A stretch of DNA of 64,000 nucleotides from CAZOEL01 sp964578835 (lineage in GTDB: Bacteria; Desulfobacterota; Syntrophobacteria; Syntrophobacterales; Syntrophobacteraceae), in NCBI GenBank assembly GCA_964578835.1, contig CAZOEL010000004.1:73783-137782 (forward strand). Reading direction: 5' to 3'. How positions within the stretch are numbered: the first letter of the stretch is position 1; each line of letters begins with the position of its first letter. Position numbers and translations under genes: made by a program. Of the stretch, positions 42,423 through 51,090 are shown in pieces. A model generated the notes under the pieces. That model saw nothing but the letters and a program-made list of their open reading frames with translations. It did not search any database and was not told the DNA's origin.

Positions 42423-43517
42423 ATGAATGCCTCGAATCGGTTGTTAATCATTCTCTTCGGCATTCTCGCGTTCGTTCAGTTCAACCCTTCGCCCTCCTCT
42501 CCCGAGGAGAGCAGTTCCAAAGCGACGCCGCACATGGGACTGATCACTCAGTTCGGGTGCTGCGGCAAGTCCCCTGCGGAATGCGCGCCCGGGCCACGAG
42601 AGCCCCAGTGGGGAGTATTTGGCAAGAAAGATATACTGAAAGCCGAATCTGGAGAAAAGCTCGAGTTGACATGCGAGGATGACTCAATTCCTTTCTTCGC
42701 ACTTTTCTACACGGCTCCCAGCGGAGAGAGAAATCGCGTGGGGATCTGTCCCTTCGAAGGCGGCTGCAACAGAGCCCATTTTCTCTACATTCCCAAGGAG
42801 GACGGTGCTGATTCCGACGCCCCGGAACGTCTGGTGGATACCTTCTGGCGCTCGAAGGATTACGGTGAAAACGATGATGCGACTTTCAATTCATGGACTC
42901 GAACGGCCGATCCCGAAGAAGACCAGCTGGACTGGGCCGAATCGTTGTTTGATGTGGAAACGAACAGTCTCACGAAGTTGAGTCATAAATGGGAGTATCT
43001 CTTTGGGCCTCCCGTTTTTGGATGCCCTTTGACGCCACCACCCGAAGGAAATCTTACGAGCTCAACAGAAGTTGATCCGCCGCTTGGACCCCAAACAGAG
43101 GCGTTTTTCAATGAAGTCGCCGATGACTTGCAAACAGTCCCGCCCGGTCTAGCTATGACTGAAGATATCTCCGCTCCGTGCGATCTCGATGGTGACGGCG
43201 TCTGCAACGATTCGGATTTCAGAATTTTCGGAAAACACGCCGGATCGTGCAGGGGAGATCCCCGCTACCATCCCCTGGCCGATATCGATGGAAGCGGCTG
43301 CGTGGACCGGTTGGATAAGCACTTTATATATTTTCAGGATAGCGACAAAGACGGGACGCCCGATACGGGAGACAACTGCGTCGCAGCCACAAACCCGGAA
43401 CAAACGGATTCGGATGGCGACAGAGTTGGAGACTCATGCGACAACTGCCCCATGAAGTGGAATCCCGAGCAACGCGACTCCGATGGAGATGGCGTGGGAG
43501 ACGCCTGCCGGCAGTAA
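42423..43517 (+). CDS. Exported Ca-binding protein with dockerin-like and thrombospondin type-3 repeats
   Basis: 364 residues from ATG 42423 (GGAGAGGAAGG upstream). Signal peptide (LLIILFGILAFVQFNPSPSS). A middle region of about 230 residues has several Cys (FGCCGKSPAEC, GICPFEGGCNRAHF) and no known family. Next is a dockerin-like EF-hand pair (DLDGDGVCNDSDF and DIDGSGCVDRLD), then TSP3-type repeats (DSDKDGTPDTGDNC, DSDGDRVGDSCDNC, DSDGDGVGDACRQ). These Asp-rich loops bind Ca2+. No anchor follows, so it is secreted or bound to another surface protein. It starts 110 bases after the His-rich lipoprotein gene. Confidence 0.75.
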   Translation: MNASNRLLIILFGILAFVQFNPSPSSPEESSSKATPHMGLITQFGCCGKSPAECAPGPREPQWGVFGKKDILKAESGEKLELTCEDDSIPFFALFYTAPSGERNRVGICPFEGGCNRAHFLYIPKEDGADSDAPERLVDTFWRSKDYGENDDATFNSWTRTADPEEDQLDWAESLFDVETNSLTKLSHKWEYLFGPPVFGCPLTPPPEGNLTSSTEVDPPLGPQTEAFFNEVADDLQTVPPGLAMTEDISAPCDLDGDGVCNDSDFRIFGKHAGSCRGDPRYHPLADIDGSGCVDRLDKHFIYFQDSDKDGTPDTGDNCVAATNPEQTDSDGDRVGDSCDNCPMKWNPEQRDSDGDGVGDACRQ

Positions 43518-43571
43518 TATTCAAGCTCAATGTGACAAAATGACGTCGCTGCTCAATCAGCGCGTTGAATG

Positions 43572-43618
43572 GAAGCCTCTCAAAGCTCAGCCCTTTGGCT
43601 GTGCGCTCGAGAGGCTTC
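43572..43618. terminator. Bidirectional hairpin between convergent small-protein genes
   Basis: 10-bp stem GAAGCCTCTC (43572-43581) / GAGAGGCTTC (43609-43618), with an inner CAGCC-CTTT-GGCTG hairpin in its loop. It is followed on the plus strand by AAGTTCTTCTTC. It lies between the dockerin/TSP3 gene and the minus-strand CxxC gene. Confidence 0.55.
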
Positions 43619-43647
43619 AAGTTCTTCTTCAGAACGCGATACCCTTA

Positions 43648-43776
43648 CTACCTGCAGGGCACGCAGCGCATGGAATCATCGATGCATGCATTGCATCCGC
43701 TGGTGGAACAGGCGTGGCACTCAGGAGAGTCATCATCCGCTGAACATGTTCTGCAGTCAATCATACTGGTGGTCAT
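43648..43776 (-). CDS. 42-residue protein with four CxxC motifs
   Basis: ATG at 43776 (AGAAGGAGAAAGAA just upstream) to TAG at 43648, followed at once by an in-frame TAA. The product begins MTTSMIDCRTCSADDD and ends CIDDSMRCVPCR. It has eight Cys in four CxxC pairs: Cys8/11, 20/23, 28/31 and 38/41, i.e. 19% Cys. There is no signal peptide or membrane helix. The pattern predicts two metal knuckles (Zn or an Fe-S cluster) or a tiny disulfide scaffold. No known family was recognised. It lies 118 bases downstream of an exported acidic protein gene on the same strand. Confidence 0.6.
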   Translation of the reverse strand: MTTSMIDCRTCSADDDSPECHACSTSGCNACIDDSMRCVPCR

Positions 43777-43894
43777 TTCTTTCTCCTTCTTGATGTCCTC
43801 TTGTTTGCTCTTGATCGCTTCAGGACGCCATTTCGTCGAGCAGGTTTATTAGCTCCCGCGGGACGCCACATTTTGGCCAACGCGCGAGCTCCCG

Positions 43895-44191
43895 TTATCT
43901 CTTCCGCTGCTCTTGCAGCATATCGTCGATGCCGACATTGCCAAGATCCTGATCCTGGAGGTCCGGGACGATCTCAATTCCGGGGTCCTGATCGTTTGGG
44001 CCGGGAATCATCTCCACATCGGGGTCCGGATCAGGTCTGGCAGGAGTTGCATCGATGCCCGGGTCTTGATTTGGGAAAATCTTGAGTGTCGGATCCAAAG
44101 CAAATGTCAATCCGCCGATGGCCGTCGAGCTAATGAGGAGCATAAACGACATCGAAATGGCGATCAGCAAAACAGCTCCGAGGCTCTTCAT
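43895..44191 (-). CDS. Small exported acidic protein with DPGI/PD repeats
   Basis: 98 residues. The ATG at 44191 has an AGGAAGGAG ribosome site. A signal peptide or anchor (AVLLIAISMSFMLLISSTAI) is followed by a Pro/Asp-rich tail with repeated DPGI-type units (NQDPGIDATPARPDPDPD, NDQDPGIEIVPDLQDQDLG). It is disordered-looking, acidic and Cys-free. No family recognised. It precedes the four-CxxC gene on the same strand, so they may form a two-gene unit. Confidence 0.55.
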   Translation of the reverse strand: MKSLGAVLLIAISMSFMLLISSTAIGGLTFALDPTLKIFPNQDPGIDATPARPDPDPDVEMIPGPNDQDPGIEIVPDLQDQDLGNVGIDDMLQEQRKR

Positions 44192-44443
44192 GGTCGATAA
44201 GCTCCTTCCTATATCAACAAGTTGTCACTAATAAGATAAACACTGGCGGATTCTGTGTGGACGCGTCTTACGATCCGAATGGAGAAAGGGATCTTCAAGG
44301 GCCAAGGGTGCATACGCTGTAATGCGGGAGAATACTGCCGCCCCGGTCTTGATCTTTCTATGAAAATTCCTAATTTCTTTAGGACTTGGGGTTCTTGGGA
44401 AGAGTATCCGCTGAAATCGTCATTTGCTCGAAGGGAGGATCAA

Positions 44444-44617
44444 GTGAAAGAAACGAAGTTGGACATCATCCGAATACTGCTCGCCATCGTGCTGCCCCCC
44501 GTTGGCGTATTCTTTCAGGTGGGAATAGGCTTGCATTTTTGGGTAAACATCCTCTTGACGCTTCTTGGCTATGTGCCTGGAATCATCCATGCCGTTTGGG
44601 TAATCTTAAGAAAGTAG
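44444..44617 (+). CDS. Pmp3/YqaE family small membrane protein
   Basis: 57 residues from GTG 44444 (AAGGGAGGATCAA upstream); the longer upstream frame is not similar to the family. Two membrane helices with the family hallmark LAIVLPPVGVFFQVGIGLHF and NILLTLLGYVPGIIHAVWVI. Pmp3-type proteolipids are induced by salt, cold or membrane stress and influence membrane potential in yeast and plants. The basic C-terminus (LRK) is usual. The gene fits the osmotic/ionic-stress content of the window. Confidence 0.88.
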   Translation: MKETKLDIIRILLAIVLPPVGVFFQVGIGLHFWVNILLTLLGYVPGIIHAVWVILRK

Positions 44618-44807
44618 AATTGTATTCTGCCTGCCGCCCTCTGGACGAACGAATCTGCTCTGTGTTCCTTTCAAGCGTCGGAACAGCCCGACGCAAACCT
44701 GACAAAATGTCTGAACCCGAACCCGTTTCAAGCCCTCAGGATGATGTTCTTATTCATTAATTCATTGGACCTTCAGATGCGCCCGTTGCTTATTGTATTT
44801 CACTCCC

Positions 44808-45374
44808 CTATTCGGACCTGTTCTCAGTCTTTCTTTCGGCGTCCTGGCGCTGCTCCTTTGCCCTATCCTTGTCGGACTCCGTCATGTAGTAGCCATAATT
44901 TAGATTGTATACATTAGGGTCGGCGAAGTTCGGCCAAGTGTTTCTTTCAAAGTTGGGAGCATTAGCCAGTCTTTCTCTATCAATATCAACAACAAAAGTA
45001 TTGGGCTCTCTCCCGGGTTTGACAGCGTCCCACGGAACTGCAAATAGCCGATCGCCTATGTTCAGAACCCCGCCGTGAGAGAGAATCATGTACTGAATTC
45101 TGCTGTCCTTTCCAACCACCAGATCCTCAACTGTGCCGAGCTGCTGCCCTTCAAGATTCTTTACTGCAGCCCCAGTCATGGCGCTCATCTTCATTGGCGT
45201 CACAGGAGCGGTCTGGCTTCTTGCCTGGGATTCATCTCCGGCTCGAGATGCCCCTGTCGCTTTGTTTTCCGTTCTGGCTCCTTCTTTCATCCCTTCGTCG
45301 GCTCTCAGAACCTGACTTGCAAAAAGGCTGAAAAACACAAAAAGAGCCGCCGCAATGATTTTAGCTTTGTTCAT
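44808..45374 (-). CDS. Exported PRC-barrel domain protein
   Basis: 188 residues: a signal peptide (IIAAALFVFFSLFASQVLRA), a polar linker, then a PRC-barrel (about 62-135; MSAMTGAAVKNLEGQQLGTV, EDLVVGKDSRIQYMILSHGG, KPGREPNTFVVDIDRERLAN) and a charged C-terminal tail (SDKDRAKEQRQDAERKTEN). Periplasmic PRC-barrel proteins with this layout are frequent in deltaproteobacteria; their role is not established. AGGAGAAACCG precedes the ATG at 45374. Single gene. Confidence 0.8.
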   Translation of the reverse strand: MNKAKIIAAALFVFFSLFASQVLRADEGMKEGARTENKATGASRAGDESQARSQTAPVTPMKMSAMTGAAVKNLEGQQLGTVEDLVVGKDSRIQYMILSHGGVLNIGDRLFAVPWDAVKPGREPNTFVVDIDRERLANAPNFERNTWPNFADPNVYNLNYGYYMTESDKDRAKEQRQDAERKTENRSE

Positions 45375-45561
45375 CGGTTTCTCCTGCTAATCTCCCGCGG
45401 CTGAAGCGGGCCGGGCTTTGAGAGGGCGAACGCTGCCGCTCGGATCGTCTGCAGCAGCTATTCTGGCGCGCATCAAGGTTTTTTCGTTCGTTCTATCTTT
45501 TCAGATAATTACTAAAGATTAGAGATTCAACTCCGCACGCACGGATTGATACTTCACGACA

Positions 45562-46995
45562 TCAGTATCGGCATTTATCGCCAACCTCCAGCGCCTTCCG
45601 CGCCCCCCGCTCAAAGACGGTTATGGCTTCTTCCCTGAGAGAATCAGCAGGCTCACTCTTGGATTGAAGACCTTCGATCAAACAGCCGGTCACCTTCGCA
45701 TAGCTCTCCAGCACCGACGCTCTTTCCTCTTTCGTGAGGAATCTCGGATCTTCAGAGGAGGACAGGAGCAGCCGTTTTCCAAGGTTTTGCTCCAAGCGGT
45801 CAACAAGCATGAGTGAGTGGGCCATCGAAGCGCAGAATTCGTCGAGGTTTTCACCGGAATGTCCTCCTTTCATCCCATCTATGAAATTCTTTTCATCGAT
45901 AAAGGAAAAGAAGATGTCATTGGGACCGCCAGGCTCTGAAGAGTCGGGAGGAAGAGACCCAGTCATCACGAGCATGAAGCGCTCTCTGGAGAATAAATCA
46001 TAGCCTCGAAGCTCTGCGAAGAGTTTTCGCATATCCGTGTTTTCGGTAAGCCTCAGCTTTCCAACCAGCTTATGCAGGGCTTCATGGGCGGCGATGGCGC
46101 TGAGCTCAGCCAACGGTTCGTTGAGAAAGGCGTCCACATAGAACCATATTTCGGCGCCCTCTCGGGAAGTGATCGCATTGTGGATGCCCTCGCAGTCTAT
46201 AATGGCCACCTGACTCACCAGTTCAGCATTGAACATGGATTCAACCGATTTGACGCCTTCTGCTATCGAGAGAAGTCTGGCTTCGAGATCTCCATGAGCT
46301 TTCCTGAGATCTTGAAGCCTCGTGCCGATGTATCGGAAGGCGACACCGCCCTGAACATAAGAAGCATTCAATTGCAGAGTTATGTCCCCTTTCTGTTCGA
46401 CTTCCAAAAGCGCAGACACTCCCTCTTTTTCAAAAATAACGGGGAGGTTTTTTTCGGCTGAAATCAAGTTGCCGGTTGGATTCGCGAACAAAGAATAGCC
46501 AACGCCAACCCCTTCCAATCCTCCCCGCGCAATGGATTCCATGGAGATCGCCTTGCCGCCGATAGCCCACAACATGGAAAAACCTTTCGGATGGGGGTCG
46601 ATGAGAGTGTCCAGGCGCAAACCGCCGTCCTCTCCTCTCTCGATTTTGCTTAGCATTCGCCCGCCGACGCTGATGGACATCTCCTGCTCGCAAAGCGCCA
46701 CAACTCCGGAGACATAACCATCCACCATCAGCTTTCCCGTCTTTTTGAGCTTCACTTTGTCGAAAACATTGGCCGATAGCTTTCCGTCAAGCACCGTATA
46801 GAGGCAAAGGATTTCGGGGATTCTATCTTCATTCAAACCCGCTTCCGGAAAGACTTCATAGATATTTCCACGCCCTTGGGATTCCAGGTGGGAAAAAGCT
46901 CCTCCCATTGCAGAAGATGCAACCGAAATCAAAATAGACGCCAGCAAAAAGACGACAAGCCCCAACCGTTTGACTGAAGACGCTTTCACATCCAT
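45562..46995 (-). CDS. Secreted protein with HExxH metalloprotease-like motif, unknown family
   Basis: 477 residues from ATG 46995; ATG 47022 or a start at 47049 would only lengthen the N-terminus, and the ribosome site is unclear. A signal peptide is evident (LGLVVFLLASILISVASSAM). Residues 304-308 are HEALH in LSAIAAHEALHKLVG, a zinc-binding HExxH. Downstream Glu382/Glu386 (ENLDEFCASMAH) could supply a third ligand of gluzincin type. A few Cys (CEQE, CEGIHN, DKCRY) may form disulfides. The rest resembles nothing I recognise. Predicted periplasmic or secreted peptidase; activity is inferred from the motif only. Confidence 0.6.
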   Translation of the reverse strand: MDVKASSVKRLGLVVFLLASILISVASSAMGGAFSHLESQGRGNIYEVFPEAGLNEDRIPEILCLYTVLDGKLSANVFDKVKLKKTGKLMVDGYVSGVVALCEQEMSISVGGRMLSKIERGEDGGLRLDTLIDPHPKGFSMLWAIGGKAISMESIARGGLEGVGVGYSLFANPTGNLISAEKNLPVIFEKEGVSALLEVEQKGDITLQLNASYVQGGVAFRYIGTRLQDLRKAHGDLEARLLSIAEGVKSVESMFNAELVSQVAIIDCEGIHNAITSREGAEIWFYVDAFLNEPLAELSAIAAHEALHKLVGKLRLTENTDMRKLFAELRGYDLFSRERFMLVMTGSLPPDSSEPGGPNDIFFSFIDEKNFIDGMKGGHSGENLDEFCASMAHSLMLVDRLEQNLGKRLLLSSSEDPRFLTKEERASVLESYAKVTGCLIEGLQSKSEPADSLREEAITVFERGARKALEVGDKCRY

Positions 46996-47049
46996 CCCAT
47001 TCCAGGTTACTCCTGAAGGCATTCGAGCATCCAGAGGCCATCCACTCAT

Positions 47050-47549
47050 AATATGCTGTTTTTACCATGCAAGATGAATATACAAGAGTCATTCCTATAG
47101 TTGATTTACAGACAAAACACAATCACAATGTCGAAAGGCCGTCTATCGACGCTCTTGGCCGCCCCCAATCCTCATGCCTTGCGCCATTAGGGATTTGAAT
47201 GATTACTTTTTACTAAGCCAAGTAATTCAAACGGGTAGCTTGACCTTGCCGCTCGAGCCCATCGCGATAAAGAGCGTAGAGGTTGCTCAACGGTCTAGAG
47301 CCGTCAGCAGGCTCATTCGCACAAGAGTAAGGAGCTAGAAAAGAATAACTTCTCTGTTTGGTTAAAGAACCTGGATTCCCGCCTTCGCGGGAATGACGGG
47401 AAACGGCTTGGGCAGTCATTCCCACACCAACACAGTCATTCCCGCGAAGGCGGGAATCCAGAAAAACGATGACTTATTTCTTCCCGGCTCCTAAGTTTCT
47501 GATACTGCTTCACAGTTTCCTGCATTTTTTCGATAGAGGAGGAAGGACA
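47050..47549. other. Intergenic region with inverted repeat element
   Basis: 500 bases between divergent genes. It holds the 27-bp perfect inverted repeat 47371-47461. No other structure or gene is evident; a GAGGAGGAAGGACA ribosome site at its right end belongs to the DUF389 gene. Confidence 0.5.
47371..47461. repeat. Inverted repeat GGATTCCCGCCTTCGCGGGAATGAC type
   Basis: Left arm 47371-47397 and right arm 47435-47461 are perfect 27-base reverse complements, and each arm is itself a small palindrome (CCCGCCTTCGCGGG). The spacer carries an extra GTCATTCCCA. This repeat family is very common in proteobacterial spacers. A degenerate single arm occurs at 35101-35120. Confidence 0.75.
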
Positions 47550-48827
47550 ATGCGAGAGCTCCTCATTCATGTGCCCAAAGGACACGGAAGAGAGGTGATC
47601 GACGCCGCTAGAGCGCATGGAGGAATGAACATCGTCCAGTTCGATGCGACGGATAAAGATCCAAGAGAGGCCATGATCGTCTATGTTCCCAACGGCAGGA
47701 TCGAGAATCTGATTGCTCAGATTCAGGACATACCGGACCTTCATGTGACCCTGACGCCCAGGGGCTTTCTCCCCCTCCGCCCTCCCGCCTCCGAAGCGCC
47801 GGGGCAAGTCGTTGATGTGGAGTCGAGGAGCCCCATTGAAGTGTTTCTGGGAGGACTCCAGAGCGTCGGATCTTGGAAGAGTTTTCTGGGATATGCTGTC
47901 GCGGCCGGCGCAGTGGTTTGGGTCGGACTATTCACCAACACGGTCTATCTGCTTGTGGCGGCGATGCTCATTGCTCCCTTTGCAGGTCCTGCCATGAATA
48001 TGGCGATCGCCTCGGCCCGAGGAGACCTTGACCTTCTCAAGAGCAGCCTTCTTCGTTATTTTGCAGCGCTCGGAACATCCATCGCGACGGCTGGAGCGCT
48101 CAGCCTTCTTTTCGTTCAAGAAATAGAGACGCCTCAGATGGTGGATGTGAGCCAGATATCGATTTCATCTTTTCTGTTGCCTCTTGCCGCAGGCGCGGCA
48201 GGCGCCCTCAATCTCAGCCAGTCGGAGAGAAGCAGCCTTGTCTCCGGAGCTTCGGTCGGGATGCTCGTAGCGGCATCCCTGGCGCCTCCAACCGGACTGA
48301 TCGGGATGGCGAGCGTAACGGGAAGATGGGATCTTGTCCAAAGCGGCATTTTTGTTTTGCTTCTCCAGCTTGCCGGGATCAATCTTTCCGGGACAATTGT
48401 ATTCCGCATCAACGGCTTGTCTTCAAAAGGAGCTCGCTACGACCGGGGCCGGTGGTGGGTTTTTCCATCTGCTCTTACTATCACCATTCTTCTTTTGGCG
48501 GCCTTGCTCTTTACTCAGTTTTCCCAAAGCCCCGCCCTTGAACGCTCGAGCCTGGCGCAGCGAGCTGCAGCCGAAGTGCGGAAGGTCATAGAAGAAAGTG
48601 GCGTCGCAAAGCTCGTGGAAGCAAATATGCGTTTCACCCGTCCCTCCATAAAAGGACAGAATACGCTTCTGGGAGTCATCTACGTTCAGCGCAATTCCGA
48701 AAGCAACCTGTCCAAAGAAGAGATCCGACAGAGATTAATACGCGCCATTCAGACGCAGCTTTTCGAGCAAGGATTCAATGTAACGCCTGTCATTGACGTA
48801 AACGTGCTCGATAAGCCCGCCGGCTAG
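47550..48827 (+). CDS. DUF389 (TIGR00341-like) membrane protein
   Basis: 425 residues from ATG 47550 (GAGGAGGAAGGACA upstream; the frame from 47469 is untranslated leader). A soluble N-terminal ferredoxin-like domain (MRELLIHVPKGHGREVID, about 1-90) precedes a hydrophobic core with GLFTNTVYLLVAAMLIAPFA, GPAMNMAIASARGDLDLLKS and SVGMLVAASLAPPTGLIGMA, typical of DUF389. A C-terminal soluble domain follows. Function is unknown; a transporter-like fold is often assumed. First gene of a three-gene set with an unknown protein and MscS. Confidence 0.85.
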   Translation: MRELLIHVPKGHGREVIDAARAHGGMNIVQFDATDKDPREAMIVYVPNGRIENLIAQIQDIPDLHVTLTPRGFLPLRPPASEAPGQVVDVESRSPIEVFLGGLQSVGSWKSFLGYAVAAGAVVWVGLFTNTVYLLVAAMLIAPFAGPAMNMAIASARGDLDLLKSSLLRYFAALGTSIATAGALSLLFVQEIETPQMVDVSQISISSFLLPLAAGAAGALNLSQSERSSLVSGASVGMLVAASLAPPTGLIGMASVTGRWDLVQSGIFVLLLQLAGINLSGTIVFRINGLSSKGARYDRGRWWVFPSALTITILLLAALLFTQFSQSPALERSSLAQRAAAEVRKVIEESGVAKLVEANMRFTRPSIKGQNTLLGVIYVQRNSESNLSKEEIRQRLIRAIQTQLFEQGFNVTPVIDVNVLDKPAG

Positions 48828-48872
48828 GCTAAGACGTCGACATTGGCGCGTTTCAATCGGGGGGTATTTCGG

Positions 48873-50216
48873 ATGAACCGGAAGAATGAAATGAATGACA
48901 CGGAGAAGCTCTGGCGCTTCATTCCATTGAAAGAGCTCTCTATGCCGGGGATCGCGCCGGGAACATCGGTAAAGGACGGAGCGATCAAGATCTGGGAGAA
49001 CGTAAAAACCTCTCAGCTGGTTAAAGAATACGTGAGAAAGAATCTGTCTCATTTGTGGAAAAAGATCAGAGGAAAGCCGAACAAGCCCGATCGGTTTATT
49101 TCAGAAAAGGCGCTGCGCGTTCCCACATCGACGATGCTCGATACCATCGTTGGAAATCCGGATTGGAGTGGAGCCGTATCCGCGATGGGCGAGATGCTGG
49201 AGGAGTGGCTCGAGGAGAATGGCCCACATTCGCGACTGCGGGTCGTGCTAAACGTTCCTTTTAGCGGCGCAAGCGAGGCTCTGGCGCTACTTGCAGAAGA
49301 AAGGAAATTTCCGATTATTGAACCTCCCACGAGGGAGGAGATTCTCAATGACGGACGCGACTGGCTCGAAAGAGTGTTCAGCGAAGAGGGTTCTCCTCTC
49401 ATCATTCCCAAGCTCGAGGATTGTTATCTCCGTCATTACAATGGCCTCCGGCTGTTACGCAGACTGATCGATTATTTGCTCTCCAACAACGAACGCTGCC
49501 TTATCGGGTGCAACAGCTGGGCCTGGGCGTACCTGAGCAAGGCCTTGAGCATTGGCCCTCTCTTTCCGGAGCCATATATCCTCAGGCCTTTTGAAGAAAG
49601 GCATTTGCAGCGATGGTTTCTGGAACTTACCAGCAAATCTGATAAAAATGGAGTTATTTTCCGCCATACAGATGATGGAAGGCTCGTTTTACCGCTTGCA
49701 GGCGAAGCTCGAGAACCAAGGGGAGGCATGAAGGGCGCCTCACGGTTTTCGAAAAGCGCAGAGAAGCCTTTAGTGGTAAGCGACTTTGTCGAACATCTTG
49801 CGGCCTACACGCGAGGCATTCCCGGCGTTGCTCTGGCGATCTGGCGCAGAAGCCTTCTCGTACTGGGAGAAGAGGTTGGCGAAAGAGCTAAAGAGGCAGC
49901 AGAAGACGATCGTCATAGAACCGTCTGGGTCAAGCCCTGGTCTATGCTCGATCTTCCCAAACCGCCCCTAGACGGGGACCGGAGCCAGCTTTTTGTCCTC
50001 CACACAATTCTTCTCCATGACCACCTCCCTCCCCGTCTACTAAGAGATTTACTTTCCATATCGACTATCGACGTGCTGGAGACTCTGCATCAATTGAGAA
50101 AGGAAGAGCTCCTGGAAGGAAGCCTCGAAGAGGAGATGTGGCGCATTGCGCCGGCAGGCTATCCCGCCATACGACACCAATTGGACAGGGCTGGGTATCT
50201 TGTCGACGTCATTTAG
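48873..50216 (+). CDS. Unknown protein between DUF389 and MscS genes, AAA-like without Walker A
   Basis: 447 residues from ATG 48873 (CGGGGGG upstream; TTG 48843 lacks a ribosome site). No signal or membrane segment. The central part resembles the later half of an ATPase fold: LIIPKLEDCYLRHYNGLRLL, NNERCLIGCNSWAWAYLSKA and FPEPYILRPFEERHLQRWFL, but no GxxxxGK[ST] is present. The C-terminus (LLHDHLPPRLLRDLLSISTI, DVLETLHQLRKEELLEG) looks like a winged helix. It may be an inactive AAA-type sensor acting on its membrane neighbours. The stop is 11 bases before the mscS start, so they are co-transcribed. Not a recognised family. Confidence 0.65.
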   Translation: MNRKNEMNDTEKLWRFIPLKELSMPGIAPGTSVKDGAIKIWENVKTSQLVKEYVRKNLSHLWKKIRGKPNKPDRFISEKALRVPTSTMLDTIVGNPDWSGAVSAMGEMLEEWLEENGPHSRLRVVLNVPFSGASEALALLAEERKFPIIEPPTREEILNDGRDWLERVFSEEGSPLIIPKLEDCYLRHYNGLRLLRRLIDYLLSNNERCLIGCNSWAWAYLSKALSIGPLFPEPYILRPFEERHLQRWFLELTSKSDKNGVIFRHTDDGRLVLPLAGEAREPRGGMKGASRFSKSAEKPLVVSDFVEHLAAYTRGIPGVALAIWRRSLLVLGEEVGERAKEAAEDDRHRTVWVKPWSMLDLPKPPLDGDRSQLFVLHTILLHDHLPPRLLRDLLSISTIDVLETLHQLRKEELLEGSLEEEMWRIAPAGYPAIRHQLDRAGYLVDVI

Positions 50217-50227
50217 GAGAGCATGCA

Positions 50228-51067
50228 ATGAATGGACTCGAAATGCCCGGGGATAAGAGCATAGTAAAAGTCATCAGAGATCTCGAAGAGATAGACATAC
50301 CAAATATCGTCCTCATCGTAGTATCGGCATGGGCGCTCATGAAGGTCATAGAGCGCTTCTTTCCCTGGCTTGCTGAAAGACTCCCCGTTAGATTCCGGTT
50401 CTACATACTCCCGATGGTCCCGGTCCTCCGCCTGGTCATCATCATTGCCACGGTCGTCCTGCTCGTCCCGGAGATCATTCAACCCAAGTTTGAAAATCTT
50501 GTGGCGATTATGAGCGCTATCGGCGTTGCGGTGGGATTTGCCTTCAAAGACTATATAAGCAGCCTTGCCGCCGGTATGGTTGCCGTATATGAACGCCCCT
50601 ACAGGCCGGGAGACTGGGTGAAGATTGGAGACGCCTATGGCGAGGTGAAGGCCGTGGAAGCCAGAGCCTTACGGATGGTGACCCTCGATGACGCCTACGT
50701 CACGATCCCCCATAAGAAGATCTGGGACTCGAGCGTCTTCAACCAAAATAACGCCCGAAGAGAGCTTCAGTGCATTGCCGACTTTTACCTCTTCCCAAAA
50801 CATAACGGAGCCGCCGTACGCCAGAAGCTGGTTGAAGTGGCTCTCACCAGCCCGTATCTCCAAATCGATCTCCCCGTAATGGTCGTGGCCCAAGAGAGCC
50901 CTTACTATACCCATTACAAGCTCAAAGCGTATCCGGTTGAAGGTCGAGACCAGCAGCTATTCATTACGGATCTCACTATCCGGGGGAAAGAAGCCCTGGC
51001 TCTTATGGGGGTTGAACCGGCCATGCCCTGGTTCGAGCCTCCAAGGGGCGTAGAAGAAGAGACATGA
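50228..51067 (+). CDS. mscS: MscS-family mechanosensitive channel
   Basis: 279 residues from ATG 50228 (TTAGGAGAGCATGCA upstream). Three membrane helices (about 25-45, 60-80, 90-125). The pore-lining TM3 has the family pattern AIGVAVGFAFKDYISSLAAG, then YERPYRPGDWVKIGDAYGEV and the beta domain TLDDAYVTIPHKKIWDSSV. It releases solutes on hypo-osmotic shock. It is the third gene after DUF389 and the AAA-like gene, and converges with atpG after only 23 bases. Inner membrane. Confidence 0.92.
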   Translation: MNGLEMPGDKSIVKVIRDLEEIDIPNIVLIVVSAWALMKVIERFFPWLAERLPVRFRFYILPMVPVLRLVIIIATVVLLVPEIIQPKFENLVAIMSAIGVAVGFAFKDYISSLAAGMVAVYERPYRPGDWVKIGDAYGEVKAVEARALRMVTLDDAYVTIPHKKIWDSSVFNQNNARRELQCIADFYLFPKHNGAAVRQKLVEVALTSPYLQIDLPVMVVAQESPYYTHYKLKAYPVEGRDQQLFITDLTIRGKEALALMGVEPAMPWFEPPRGVEEET

Positions 51068-51090
51068 TCCAACGGTTTCGGCAAACGATT

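Noticed and set aside
43895..44200. Plus-strand frame opposite the acidic exported protein
   Set aside because: The minus-strand gene has a clear ribosome site and signal peptide; the plus-strand frame has neither.
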